From NCBI GenBank assembly GCA_965372355.1, contig CBDVBZ010000015.1, forward strand, positions 1-39,863: 39,863 nucleotides of DNA. Direction: 5' to 3'. The position numbers and the translations under genes are program-made. Every line of letters starts with the position of its first letter. Position 1 is the stretch's first letter. Positions 31,732-39,746 of this stretch are shown piece after piece. Source of the DNA: CBDVBZ01 sp965372355. GTDB lineage: Bacteria; Krumholzibacteriota; Krumholzibacteriia; WVZY01. The notes beneath the pieces were generated by a model. It made no database searches, was not told the DNA's origin, and worked only from the letters and a program-made list of their open reading frames with translations.

Positions 31732-33368
31732 GGTTCAAGGAGATCATAGAGAAGCAGTTGTTGGCGGCGCTCGAAGCCTGCGGGTACCTGCAGGGCGGTG
31801 AACGGCTCGTGCTCGAGAGGCCGAGGATAAAGGAGCACGGTGATATCGCGACGCCCCTGGCGCTGTCCCTCGCGAGGGTTCTGAAGAAAAACCCCATCCA
31901 CATCGCCGAACGAATCGCGAGTGAGTTGAGTTTTCCTGGTGGTGAGGTCTCGAGGATAGAGGTCGCCAAACCGGGCTATATAAACCTGCACGTGGCACCG
32001 TCGAGACTCGCGGAGAATCTGAAGGAGATTATGGCGGAGGGCGATCGTTTTGGATCGAGCGATGTGGGTGGCGGGACGAAGTGCCAGATCGAATATGTAT
32101 CGGCAAACCCGACGGGGCCGCTCGTCGTGGTGTCTGCCCGCGCGGCCGCCGTGGGATCGGTTCTGGTGAATCTGTTGAGATTCGTGGGTTTCGATGTGGA
32201 TAGCGAATACTACGTCAACGACCACGGCAATCAGGTTCGAGCGTTGGGTGAGAGCCTCAGGCACAGGGTTTGGGAACGGGCCGGAACGGTCGCTCCCGGT
32301 GCAGAACCCATCGCGTATCCGGGCGGGTATCTCACGAAGGTTGCCGAGGACGTATCTCGAACGCAGATGGAGGAATGGGACGCCAAGGACGATGCAGTCG
32401 TGGAGTACGGCAGATTTGCCACGGACTGGCTGCTCCACTCGATAAAGGACGATCTCGATTTGTTCGGTGTGTCCTTCGATCGCTTTTTCAGGGAGTCCGA
32501 GCTGCACCCGGCCGGCGTCGAAGAGGCGCGTCGTATCGTGGAGGAGAAGAGCTTTGCGTATACGGACGAGGGAGCGCTGTATTTCAGCACGACCAAATTC
32601 GGCGACGAGAAAGACCGCGTCATGGTCAAGAGCGACGGCAAACCGACGTATTTCCTGGGAGATATCGCTTATCACCTCGACAAGCTCCGGCGCGGGTACA
32701 AATGGGTGATCGACCTCCTGGGGCCCGACCACCACGGCCACATCCCCAGGATGAAGGCGGCGGCCTCCGTTCTCGGGGCGAACGATGAATGGCTGAGCAT
32801 CCTGACCGTTGGGTGGATTCGGCTCCTGGAGGGCGACAAACCGGTTAGCATGAGCAAGCGAGCCGGAGAAATCATCACGATGCGTGAACTGATCGAGGAC
32901 GTTGGTCCGGATGTGGCGAAATACATCTTCTTGATGCGCCGTGCCAACGCGCCGCTCGACTTCGACCTCGAGCTGGCCCGGACGCAGTCCGAAGAAAACC
33001 CGGTTTACTATGTGCAGTACGCCCACGCACGGATCATGAGCGTGATCCGCTTTGCGGAGGGTAAGGTGGCGGGGGAAGGCGACGTGAGACTCGACAGACT
33101 CGGCGCGCCCGAGGAGCGCGACCTGATGGTACATCTGCTCTACTTTCCGTATGAGGTCGAGTCGGCGGCGCTGGGTTACGAGCCGCACCGTCTCACGAAC
33201 TACGCGCGGGAACTCGCGACACTCTTTCACCGGTTTTATCACGAGCACCGAATTGTCACCGATGACATTGAAATGTCCAACGCGCGTTTGTATCTGGTAA
33301 GGGCGACGAGGCAAGTCCTGGACAACGTTCTGACTCTCTCGGGCGTCGCGGCGCCGAGCAGCATGTAG
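31728..33368 (+). CDS. argS: Arginyl-tRNA synthetase with altered HIGH and KMSKS signatures
   Basis: The 546-aa product has the length and domains of ArgRS: N-terminal Add-1-like domain (1-100), class I catalytic domain, and DALR anticodon domain (about 430-546). ArgRS landmarks are SANPTGPL (125-132), YYVNDHGNQ (161-169) and DLLGPDHHGHIPR. Two points stand out. The residues that should be HxGH directly after NPTGPL read VVVS (133-136), and the KMSKS region reads SMSKR (374-378). The GTG at 31728 overlaps the rsfS stop. Given the otherwise intact enzyme it is probably the cell's ArgRS of an unusual type. A paralogue with another role is the alternative. Confidence 0.88.
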   Translation: MRFKEIIEKQLLAALEACGYLQGGERLVLERPRIKEHGDIATPLALSLARVLKKNPIHIAERIASELSFPGGEVSRIEVAKPGYINLHVAPSRLAENLKEIMAEGDRFGSSDVGGGTKCQIEYVSANPTGPLVVVSARAAAVGSVLVNLLRFVGFDVDSEYYVNDHGNQVRALGESLRHRVWERAGTVAPGAEPIAYPGGYLTKVAEDVSRTQMEEWDAKDDAVVEYGRFATDWLLHSIKDDLDLFGVSFDRFFRESELHPAGVEEARRIVEEKSFAYTDEGALYFSTTKFGDEKDRVMVKSDGKPTYFLGDIAYHLDKLRRGYKWVIDLLGPDHHGHIPRMKAAASVLGANDEWLSILTVGWIRLLEGDKPVSMSKRAGEIITMRELIEDVGPDVAKYIFLMRRANAPLDFDLELARTQSEENPVYYVQYAHARIMSVIRFAEGKVAGEGDVRLDRLGAPEERDLMVHLLYFPYEVESAALGYEPHRLTNYARELATLFHRFYHEHRIVTDDIEMSNARLYLVRATRQVLDNVLTLSGVAAPSSM

Positions 33369-33385
33369 AAGGAGTGGGTAGAAAG

Positions 33386-34309
33386 ATGGTTGAGGCCAAT
33401 CACAAACAGGCGATTCTCACGGTAGGGTCGGTTGCGTTCGATTCCGTGGAGACCCCGGCAGGCAAGGTGGAAAAAGCTCTGGGCGGATCGGCCGCGTACG
33501 CGTCACTCGCGGCGAGTTATTTTGTTACCCCTCAAGTGGTTGCGATTGTGGGGCAGGATTTTGGTGATGAGCACATCGCAACGCTCGAGCGGTGCGGCGT
33601 CGACACGAGCGGTCTCGAGCGCGCAGACGGCGAGACGTTCCACTGGCGGGGACGGTATCATGAGAACATGCGGGATCGCGATACACTGGATACTCAACTC
33701 AACGTCTTCGATGGATTCGATCCCAAGGTGCCACCGCCGCTTCGTGACTCTTCGTTCGTTTTTCTGGGCAACATCGAACCGAAGATCCAATCGAAGGTAC
33801 TCGACCAGGTGTCAGATGCTCGTTTTGTCGGACTGGACACGATGAATTTCTGGATCGAGAGTGCGCCCGATGATCTAAAATCTGTGTTGAAGCGCGTAGA
33901 CGTGCTTTTCATCAATGACGAAGAGGCCACCCAGTTGAGCGGCGAGCGTCAGGTACTGAACGCGGCTGAGGGAATACTCGATCTGGGTCCCAAGTATGTC
34001 GTTATCAAACGGGGTGAATTCGGTTCGCTCCTGTTCGGGTGCGACATCTGTTTGTTTGTTCCCGCGGTCCTGCTCTCGAAGGTCGTCGATCCCACGGGAG
34101 CCGGCGACTCGTTCGCCGGCGGATTCCTCGGAGCCGTCGCCCACGCGGGAGAAATCAATCGCGCAGCACTCGCGCAAGGCATGATCTATGGCACCGTGAT
34201 GGCGAGCTTCGCGGTCGAGAAGTTTTCGGTGGACGGCTTGCTCGGCCACGACAGGGCGACAATCGATCTGCGTCGAGAGTTTCTCGAGTCGATGACGACC
34301 TACACGTAG
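33386..34309 (+). CDS. PfkB-family carbohydrate kinase
   Basis: The 307-aa kinase of the ribokinase fold has an N-terminal GGSAAYASLAASYF sugar-side motif, NDEEATQLSGE, and the C-terminal PfkB signature DPTGAGDSFAGGFLGAVAHAG with the catalytic Asp and anion hole. The substrate cannot be named; sugars and nucleosides are both possible. The ATG at 33386 has AAGGAG 11 nt upstream. A GTG at 33374 sits too close to that site. It follows argS by 17 bp and ends the plus-strand run from 27.1 kb. Confidence 0.88.
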   Translation: MVEANHKQAILTVGSVAFDSVETPAGKVEKALGGSAAYASLAASYFVTPQVVAIVGQDFGDEHIATLERCGVDTSGLERADGETFHWRGRYHENMRDRDTLDTQLNVFDGFDPKVPPPLRDSSFVFLGNIEPKIQSKVLDQVSDARFVGLDTMNFWIESAPDDLKSVLKRVDVLFINDEEATQLSGERQVLNAAEGILDLGPKYVVIKRGEFGSLLFGCDICLFVPAVLLSKVVDPTGAGDSFAGGFLGAVAHAGEINRAALAQGMIYGTVMASFAVEKFSVDGLLGHDRATIDLRREFLESMTTYT

Positions 34310-34349
34310 GTGTCTTTCCCGCGACACAATCTAGACCCGCCTGTTTGAA

Positions 34350-34385
34350 ACGGGTGGCTCCCAACCCGTGTGCCCGTGCTTTTTT
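34350..34385 (+). terminator. Possible terminator after the PfkB kinase gene
   Basis: ACGGG (34350-34354) can pair with CCCGT (34373-34377), followed by GC and six T. ACGGGT can also pair with ACCCGT at 34364-34369. The stems are short and alternative, so the call is weak. Confidence 0.35.
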
Positions 34386-34439
34386 CTCGACTCCGGAGAG
34401 ACTGGAGAGCTTTTTGCACGAGCTTTTCTGCGAGTAATG

Positions 34440-34448
34440 TGCTATAAT
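34440..34448 (+). promoter_or_regulatory. Extended -10 promoter of the unknown-HD-GYP-purM run
   Basis: TGC-TATAAT at 34440-34448, a perfect -10 with the TGn extension and no clear -35. The start codon of the next gene is about 50 bp downstream. Confidence 0.6.
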
Positions 34449-34496
34449 AGCCCGGCACTCTCGCACGCAATCAACGCTCTACATACGCAGCAACCC

Positions 34497-35234
34497 ATGA
34501 CACCACAACGGTATACGTCGGATATTATTGCGCGTGCTGAACAGGCGGTTTCGAAGATCCGAGGCATATCTTCATGCCGGATATCGACCGATGATCAGGG
34601 CGAGATTACTGAAGTGCATGTGGTTTCCACAGCGAACAAATCCCCCAAGCTGATTTCCAGAGACGTTCAAAGCTGCCTGATAGCGGAGATGAAGATCTCT
34701 GTTGATTTCAGGAAGATCGGGGTCGTCCAGCTCGAATCCACGCCCGTCTCGGACGACGAGAGAGAGGGCCCCGCCCGCCCGTTCGGGGAGGATCTGGCGG
34801 AGTTCCCCGTCGAGGAGTTCGCATCCCGTTGCGCCTTCCAAAGCGTGAACCTCTTTATCTCCCAGGACAGCGTGCAGGCTGAGGTCGAGCTCGTGCGCGA
34901 TGAGATGGAGACCCTCGGCAAGGCGAAAAGCGATAACCCCAGCGTAGATCACGAGATAGTCGTCGCTGAGGCGACACTCAAGGCGGTCGGAGAATTGCTT
35001 GACGAGGATATCCGGCTATGCTTATCTGGGTTCGAGGAAGTCGTTTTGGGCGGGGATATCGCCTTCGTTGTCAGGGTCGATCTTGTTCAAAACCGTGAGC
35101 GCAAGAGCCTCATCGGTTGCTCCCTGCTGACGCGTAACGCGAACCAGACGGCGGTATACGCAACCCTGGATGCCGTGAACAGGGTGTTGGGGGTGCTCAA
35201 GTCTCGCAGCAGCATCGAGTACAATATCAAGTGA
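34497..35234 (+). CDS. Conserved-looking protein of unknown function (two-part)
   Basis: I start at the ATG at 34497 after the TATAAT promoter (245 aa); no Shine-Dalgarno site is seen, and upstream codons lie over the promoter. The first 75 residues form an alpha/beta unit (IIARAEQAVSKIRGISSCRI, GEITEVHVVS, SPKLISRDVQSCLIAEM, VDFRKIGVVQLES). After a charged linker comes a second alpha/beta unit (about 105-245). It alternates strands such as EIVVAEATLKAVGEL, DIAFVVRVDLV and LIGCSLLTRNANQTAVYATLDAVNRVL. There is no signal peptide or membrane segment. It precedes an HD-GYP gene by 103 bp, which suggests a regulatory partnership. I do not recognise a family. Confidence 0.8.
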   Translation: MTPQRYTSDIIARAEQAVSKIRGISSCRISTDDQGEITEVHVVSTANKSPKLISRDVQSCLIAEMKISVDFRKIGVVQLESTPVSDDEREGPARPFGEDLAEFPVEEFASRCAFQSVNLFISQDSVQAEVELVRDEMETLGKAKSDNPSVDHEIVVAEATLKAVGELLDEDIRLCLSGFEEVVLGGDIAFVVRVDLVQNRERKSLIGCSLLTRNANQTAVYATLDAVNRVLGVLKSRSSIEYNIK

Positions 35235-35337
35235 TCGGACCGTACAGTCCGACGAGTCCTGGTGCATGAGGCGTTGATTGCTCGTTGGGCGATTCTGCGC
35301 CGAGGCTCTGTAACCGACCGGCGAGTGGTACGCTAAG

Positions 35338-36651
35338 TTGATACAAGAATTCAGGAACTCGAGCGCTGCATTCCGGCTGTTCTATTTCTCCTTCATCATA
35401 ATCGGCTTTTTGCTCTTCGCGTACTTGATGCGCGACATCCCTCTCGACAGATTCAGAGATATTCTCCTTTTTATTGCGTTGATCATTGTCGCCGATACGG
35501 CTCAGATCTCGTTACCTCGCGGCGGCGCTTCGATTTACGCGTCGAGCCCCATTGACATCGCGGCGATCCTGCTCCTCGGGGCGCCGGCAACCGTCTTTAT
35601 CGAAGCCGTGGCGACTCTGCTGTCGGAGGTTTTCATCCAGCGCCGCCCGGCCGTGCGAATCGCCTTCAACGTGCCCCTACTCATTGTGACCGTCGGTGTA
35701 GCCGGGCTCGTTTACGAGAGCTTTGGTCCCACCTGGACGAGTCTGGAGTCCCCACGGTTTCTGTTGCCGTTGCTGGCTTGCGGTATTTCCTATTACCTCA
35801 TCAACACGGTCTCGATAAGCACCATCATCGCGCTCAGCGACAAAAAGAATCCTTTCCGGATCTGGAAACAGAACTACATGTGGAATTTCTTTCACATTCT
35901 GGCTTTCCTTCCCGTCGCCGCGATCATCGCGCTTGTGTATCTGAGGAGTGGGATGTGGACGATCGGCCTCTTTGTGGTGCCTCTTTTTCTCGCCCGTTAT
36001 ACATTTCAGCTCTACATCGAGATGAAGGAAGCGCATATCAACACGGTGACCGCGCTTACATCCGCGCTCGACGCCAACGACCCCTACACGCACGGTCACT
36101 CCTATCGAGTTTCCCGCTACGCGCTTCGTATTGGGAGTGCGATGGGACTGCCTGCCAAGGATATGGAGATCCTGGAGTACAGCGCGCTGCTTCACGATAT
36201 CGGCAAGATCGCCATACAAAAGGACGTTCTGCACAAGATAGGCAAGCTCTCGGACGAGGATTGGAGCGCCATGGTGACACACCCAACGATTGGCGCGGAT
36301 ATCGTCGAGAATCTCAGGTTCCTCAAGGAAGCGGCGGTGCTGGTGCGCTACCATCATGAGCAGCCGAGCGGGAAGGGGTACCCCGAAGGCCTCAAGGGAG
36401 ATGAAGTGCCCGTCGGGTCGCGTATACTGGGTTGTGCGGACGCGTTCGATGCAATGACATCGGATCGGCCCTATCGAAAGGGCCTGCCGGTCGAGAAAGT
36501 GGTCGAACAGTTTGAACAGTACAAGGGGATCCAGTTTGATCTCGACGTGGCCAACCTGGTGATAAAGCTGGTTCGGGCGGGAGAGTTTCCGGTTATCGTC
36601 GAGACCGATCCAACGACGGCCGTGTACGAGGCACTCAAGAAACGTTTGTAA
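35338..36651 (+). CDS. Membrane HD-GYP domain phosphodiesterase
   Basis: The 437-aa protein has about seven N-terminal hydrophobic segments (residues 12-222, a MASE-like integral sensor) and a C-terminal HD-GYP domain. The HD pair is in LLHDIGK (286-287). HHEQPSGKGYPEGL (339-352) supplies the GYP motif, and DAFDAMTSDRPYRKGLP is also canonical. HD-GYP enzymes hydrolyse cyclic di-GMP (or cGAMP). No GGDEF or EAL gene is in the window. The start is a TTG at 35338 without a strong ribosome site. A 6-bp hairpin (TCGGAC-CGTACA-GTCCGA, 35235-35252) lies in the gap before it. purM follows 17 bp downstream, an odd but close pairing. Confidence 0.92.
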   Translation: MIQEFRNSSAAFRLFYFSFIIIGFLLFAYLMRDIPLDRFRDILLFIALIIVADTAQISLPRGGASIYASSPIDIAAILLLGAPATVFIEAVATLLSEVFIQRRPAVRIAFNVPLLIVTVGVAGLVYESFGPTWTSLESPRFLLPLLACGISYYLINTVSISTIIALSDKKNPFRIWKQNYMWNFFHILAFLPVAAIIALVYLRSGMWTIGLFVVPLFLARYTFQLYIEMKEAHINTVTALTSALDANDPYTHGHSYRVSRYALRIGSAMGLPAKDMEILEYSALLHDIGKIAIQKDVLHKIGKLSDEDWSAMVTHPTIGADIVENLRFLKEAAVLVRYHHEQPSGKGYPEGLKGDEVPVGSRILGCADAFDAMTSDRPYRKGLPVEKVVEQFEQYKGIQFDLDVANLVIKLVRAGEFPVIVETDPTTAVYEALKKRL

Positions 36652-36668
36652 GAGCTCAGGAAGCCGAC

Positions 36669-37673
36669 ATGAAATACGAAGATTCAGGTGTCAATATCGA
36701 CCGGGCGGATCGCGCCAAGAAATCGATTGCCAGACGGGTCAAGGCAACTTGGGGCCCGGGGGTCCTGTCGGAGACCGGTGCGTTTGGCGGGCTCTTCGAG
36801 TTGGACAGGTCGTACCGGGAACCCGTTTTAGTGAGCAGTATCGACGGTGTCGGCACAAAGCTGCTCGTCGCCGTGATGGCGAAGCGATACAACACCGTCG
36901 GGCAAGACCTGGTCAATCATTGCGTCAACGACATCCTCGTCCAGGGGGCGAGTCCGATCTTCTTCCTCGATTACTTCGCGACCGGTCGCCTGAGGGCGGA
37001 GGTGGCGGAGGCGGTTATCGATGGGCTGGCGACGGCGTGTGGTGACAACGGATGTGCCCTGATCGGGGGTGAGACGGCGGAGATGCCGGGTGTATACGAG
37101 GGGGATGATTTCGATCTGGCGGGGTGCATTGTCGGGGCCGTTGAAAAGAGCGAGATCATCGACGGTTCCGGTATTGAACCCGGTGACTGCGTGTACGGCT
37201 TGCCATCAGATGGACTCCACACAAACGGGTACTCGCTGGTCCGCAAGATAATCTTCGAAGAGATGGGGCTCGGGGTCGACGACGCGGTTGACGAGTTGGG
37301 TTGTACCGTCGGGGAGGAACTCCTTCGCGTTCACAAGTCCTACCTGAAGCCGGTCACGACGCTCATGAAGTCCGTCCGCGTCAAGGGGCTTGCACACATT
37401 ACCGGTGGTGGAATCGTTGGCAATCTCCCCCGCGTTCTTCCCAAGGGCTGCAGCGCGGCGATCCACAAGGGGTCGTGGCCCGTGCCACCGGTGTTCGACT
37501 GGCTGCGCTCGCGAGGTCGTGTCGCTGAGGCCGAGATGTTCAAGGTGTTCAATATGGGTCTCGGGATGCTCGTCGTCGTCGACAGGGAAGACGGGGAAAA
37601 GCTCCAATCCTCCGGGGCCGTGTACCGCGTGGGTGAGATCCAGTCCGGAGACGGTACGGTCGAGGTATCCTAA
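36669..37673 (+). CDS. purM: Phosphoribosylformylglycinamidine cyclo-ligase (AIR synthetase)
   Basis: The 334-aa enzyme closes the imidazole ring in purine synthesis, turning FGAM into AIR with ATP. The family blocks SSIDGVGTKLLVAVM, HCVNDILVQGASPIFFLDYFATG, CALIGGETAEMPGVY, SDGLHTNGYSLVRK and AHITGGGIVGNLPRVLP are complete. The ATG has AGGAAG 7-8 nt upstream. It is the only purine gene here, so the pathway is dispersed. It converges on the lipoprotein gene with an 8-bp gap and no visible terminator. Confidence 0.96.
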   Translation: MKYEDSGVNIDRADRAKKSIARRVKATWGPGVLSETGAFGGLFELDRSYREPVLVSSIDGVGTKLLVAVMAKRYNTVGQDLVNHCVNDILVQGASPIFFLDYFATGRLRAEVAEAVIDGLATACGDNGCALIGGETAEMPGVYEGDDFDLAGCIVGAVEKSEIIDGSGIEPGDCVYGLPSDGLHTNGYSLVRKIIFEEMGLGVDDAVDELGCTVGEELLRVHKSYLKPVTTLMKSVRVKGLAHITGGGIVGNLPRVLPKGCSAAIHKGSWPVPPVFDWLRSRGRVAEAEMFKVFNMGLGMLVVVDREDGEKLQSSGAVYRVGEIQSGDGTVEVS

Positions 37674-37681
37674 AACGGGCA

Positions 37682-39103
37682 CTACTTCAAGACGTCGAGG
37701 CCCACGCGCTCGCCACCCGACAGATTGCCCGCCGAATCCCTCTTCGAGAGCTTGGCCTGCTCGATCGAGTCCGAAAACAACGGCGTGAAGGTGCCGCCCA
37801 GATCGTACACGAGCATTTTGTCGTTGAGCGTATCCAGCGTAAACAAAAGAGGTTTTCTAAGGGCAAGGTCGCTCTGAATACCGGCCTCCTGCGCCGTTCC
37901 CCCGCCGCGGCTAAAGAAATTGAAAACCTGCGATACGCCACCAGCCGTCGTCACCTTGATAATCTCCTTCGTCGTATCCGTATCGACCAGAATGTAAATG
38001 TTTCCGTCGGTCCCGTCGCAAACCATGCCGCGCGCCCCCAGGGCCTGCTCGGCCGTCAGCGGGGCGACCGTTTGCAGCCCCTGTGTCTCGACCGCGAGGC
38101 TGTCCATCGGAAGCCGGTACAGCGTCCGGTCCGCCGTGTTGATAAAATAGATGTCCTCGCCCAGCGGATCCTCTGAGTGTTTTCTTGGATCCACGGCGAG
38201 AGCGTCATTGTTTATTCCTCCCGAATAGCTCGCCTCGTTATAGCGGAGGACCGTGTTGCAGCGGATGATGAACGGCCCGTTGACGTCGCAGCCAACGAGT
38301 AGACCGACGGGGTTGCTCGCGAGCTCGATACCCGTGTAGTCGACTACGCTCGAGCTGAGACTGGCAAACGTCGACATGCTGCCATCGACGCCGATCTTGA
38401 CGATCTCTACGAAGAGCCTCCGCTGGGCGACGAAATAGTCACCCCGCGGGGTGAACACACCGTCCCAGATGACGGGTACCCAGCTCACGTAGGGGATCTC
38501 GGCGAATGGCCGCGCCGCCTGGCTGGATATGTTGACCTGCACCACGCCGGCGGAGAGACCGGGGTAGAGCTCGGACCGCGCCGTAACGAGAAACAAATCG
38601 AGGATTGTATTGGGCACGTAGGCCGTCGGGCATATGGCCGGGTTGCCGCAGACCGTGAGTTCGTCCTCCGCCTCCGGGCAGAAGAAGTTGCTCGAGACGG
38701 CGTCGAAGACGACGGAAAGCTGGGGGTCGGAACTGACAGACGCCCTCACCTGGTTGGGGCCGGCCGCGCTGCCGAGTGTGAGCCGCGTAGAGGCGCGCCC
38801 GTTGCCATCCGTAAGGACCTGGTCTTGAGTGACGGTACCCCCACCCTGAATGGCGGTGAACCTGATGGCGATCCCTGCCGTGGGCGTTCCCTCATCGGTC
38901 TTGATCTCGACAACGAGGGGATCCGTCAGTTGGGTCCCGTAACGGGAATACTGGTCATTGCCCGAGAGGATCGTGATCGTTCCCGCCTCTCCCAGGTTGA
39001 TGTCGGGTACGAAGCCCTCGTCGGTACACTGCGAGAGCAACGCCATGCCGAGTACACACGCGGCGATGACGCCAATATGGTTTCTGAGCTTTATTGTGTT
39101 CAC
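37682..39103 (-). CDS. Secreted lipoprotein with Ig-like domain and propeller-like repeats
   Basis: The GTG at 39103 (GAGG 7-8 nt upstream) gives 473 aa with a lipoprotein signal: a hydrophobic stretch GVIAACVLGMALLSQC with the lipobox LLSQC and lipidated Cys26. An Ig-like domain of the invasin/Big_1 type follows (VEIKTDEGTPTAGIAIRFTA, GGTVTQDQVLTDGNGRAST). After that, a region to the C-terminus repeats strand patterns such as GIELASNPVGLLVG, IYFINTADRTLYRLP and NIYILVDTDTTKEIIKVT, resembling NHL-type beta-propeller blades. It is probably anchored to the outer membrane; the ligand is unknown. A longer start at 39154 would place 17 residues before the signal and is less likely. Confidence 0.85.
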   Translation of the reverse strand: MNTIKLRNHIGVIAACVLGMALLSQCTDEGFVPDINLGEAGTITILSGNDQYSRYGTQLTDPLVVEIKTDEGTPTAGIAIRFTAIQGGGTVTQDQVLTDGNGRASTRLTLGSAAGPNQVRASVSSDPQLSVVFDAVSSNFFCPEAEDELTVCGNPAICPTAYVPNTILDLFLVTARSELYPGLSAGVVQVNISSQAARPFAEIPYVSWVPVIWDGVFTPRGDYFVAQRRLFVEIVKIGVDGSMSTFASLSSSVVDYTGIELASNPVGLLVGCDVNGPFIIRCNTVLRYNEASYSGGINNDALAVDPRKHSEDPLGEDIYFINTADRTLYRLPMDSLAVETQGLQTVAPLTAEQALGARGMVCDGTDGNIYILVDTDTTKEIIKVTTAGGVSQVFNFFSRGGGTAQEAGIQSDLALRKPLLFTLDTLNDKMLVYDLGGTFTPLFSDSIEQAKLSKRDSAGNLSGGERVGLDVLK

Positions 39104-39200
39104 CGGGTCGCCTCGTTCGAAAGGCACGCCCGCGTGGTGTCGGGCGCGTCGCATTAACTGCCAAGTCGTTGAGGTGGGGAAAGTTGCCGGATCCGCCGCT

Positions 39201-39214
39201 TCGGTATATACCGA
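39201..39214. promoter_or_regulatory. 14-bp perfect palindrome upstream of the lipoprotein gene
   Basis: TCGGTATATACCGA is a perfect 14-bp palindrome about 100 bp upstream of the lipoprotein start. Its centre TATATA could be a -10 box, or the whole may be an operator. Confidence 0.45.
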
Positions 39215-39370
39215 TCGCGCTCGCGTTTAACCTAACCTCTTGAAGCCACAAACACAACACCATATTCACGAGCCCCGGCCAGTAAGATTTTTTGGACAGT
39301 ATGTGTCAATGATTGATGACAGGTCTATTGGCTTGTTAATAAGTGCGTTATGAGCCTCGTTCGGTTTTGC

Positions 39371-39390
39371 GTGTAACTTATTCGTTACAC
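39371..39390. promoter_or_regulatory. GTGTAAC-N6-GTTACAC palindrome, candidate operator
   Basis: Two perfect 7-bp arms (39371-39377 and 39384-39390) around TTATTC. The same outer arms form the larger palindrome upstream of malate synthase (5059-5089). It lies about 190 bp before the small peptide gene and 270 bp before the lipoprotein gene. Confidence 0.6.
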
Positions 39391-39583
39391 TTCTGTGGGG
39401 ATGCGACGGGGGACGGCCGGGAGCGACGGGCCACAATGGGACAGTAATCGGTTGATATAGAAACAGTTAGAAAACATATGGAACGACTCGCCGTTATGGT
39501 ACACGAGTTGCTCTAACCCGTAACCAGAAGACACGACGAGGGACTTCACTGAAGCGGTTAACAAATCACACGGAGGCACAACA

Positions 39584-39673
39584 ATGAAATACATCATAAT
39601 CTCAAATCTGGGTTTGATCATGACGCTGCTGGCATTCTTCGGCAAGAGTGTCTGGGGCAAGAGCGTATGGTAA
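39584..39673 (+). CDS. 29-aa hydrophobic small peptide of unknown function
   Basis: The 29-codon frame starts at an ATG with a clear GGAGG site 7-8 nt upstream. It begins MKYIIISNLG, continues with a hydrophobic stretch LIMTLLAFFG long enough for one membrane helix, and ends with the duplicated KSVWGKSVW, so the tail is basic and aromatic. A perfect intrinsic terminator starts 24 bp after the stop, making a compact single-gene unit with possibly a long leader. Short hydrophobic peptides with basic aromatic tails include type I toxins and small membrane regulators, but no family match can be claimed. The ribosome site and terminator are the main support that it is real. Confidence 0.65.
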   Translation: MKYIIISNLGLIMTLLAFFGKSVWGKSVW

Positions 39674-39696
39674 GCAGCGGCATGGGTAGCCGTAGA

Positions 39697-39728
39697 AGAG
39701 CCTGCCGGTGACGGCAGGCTCTTTTTTT
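39697..39728 (+). terminator. Strong intrinsic terminator after the small peptide gene
   Basis: A perfect 10-bp stem (AGAGCCTGCC at 39697-39706, GGCAGGCTCT at 39713-39722, loop GGTGAC) runs into seven T (39722-39728). Confidence 0.93.
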
Positions 39729-39746
39729 CGGGCGGCGCTCGATCCA

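Larger units (their letters stand above)
39104..39583. other. Regulatory-looking intergenic region before the small peptide gene
   Basis: No credible longer gene is seen. The region holds the palindromes at 39201-39214 and 39371-39390. A minus-strand TTGACA (39348-39283 interval, in CATTGACACATAC) could serve the lipoprotein. A weak plus-strand TTGATA-N17-CATATG near 39453-39481 could serve the small peptide. The string CTAACCCGTAAC near 39512 is shared with the promoter region at 12.9 kb. Confidence 0.4.

Noticed and set aside
31701..33314. 537-aa minus-strand open frame opposite argS
   Set aside because: Antisense shadow of argS; long noncoding frames are expected at this GC content.
35235..35252. 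Intrinsic terminator after the unknown 245-aa gene
   Set aside because: The 6-bp hairpin has no T-tract, so termination is not supported.
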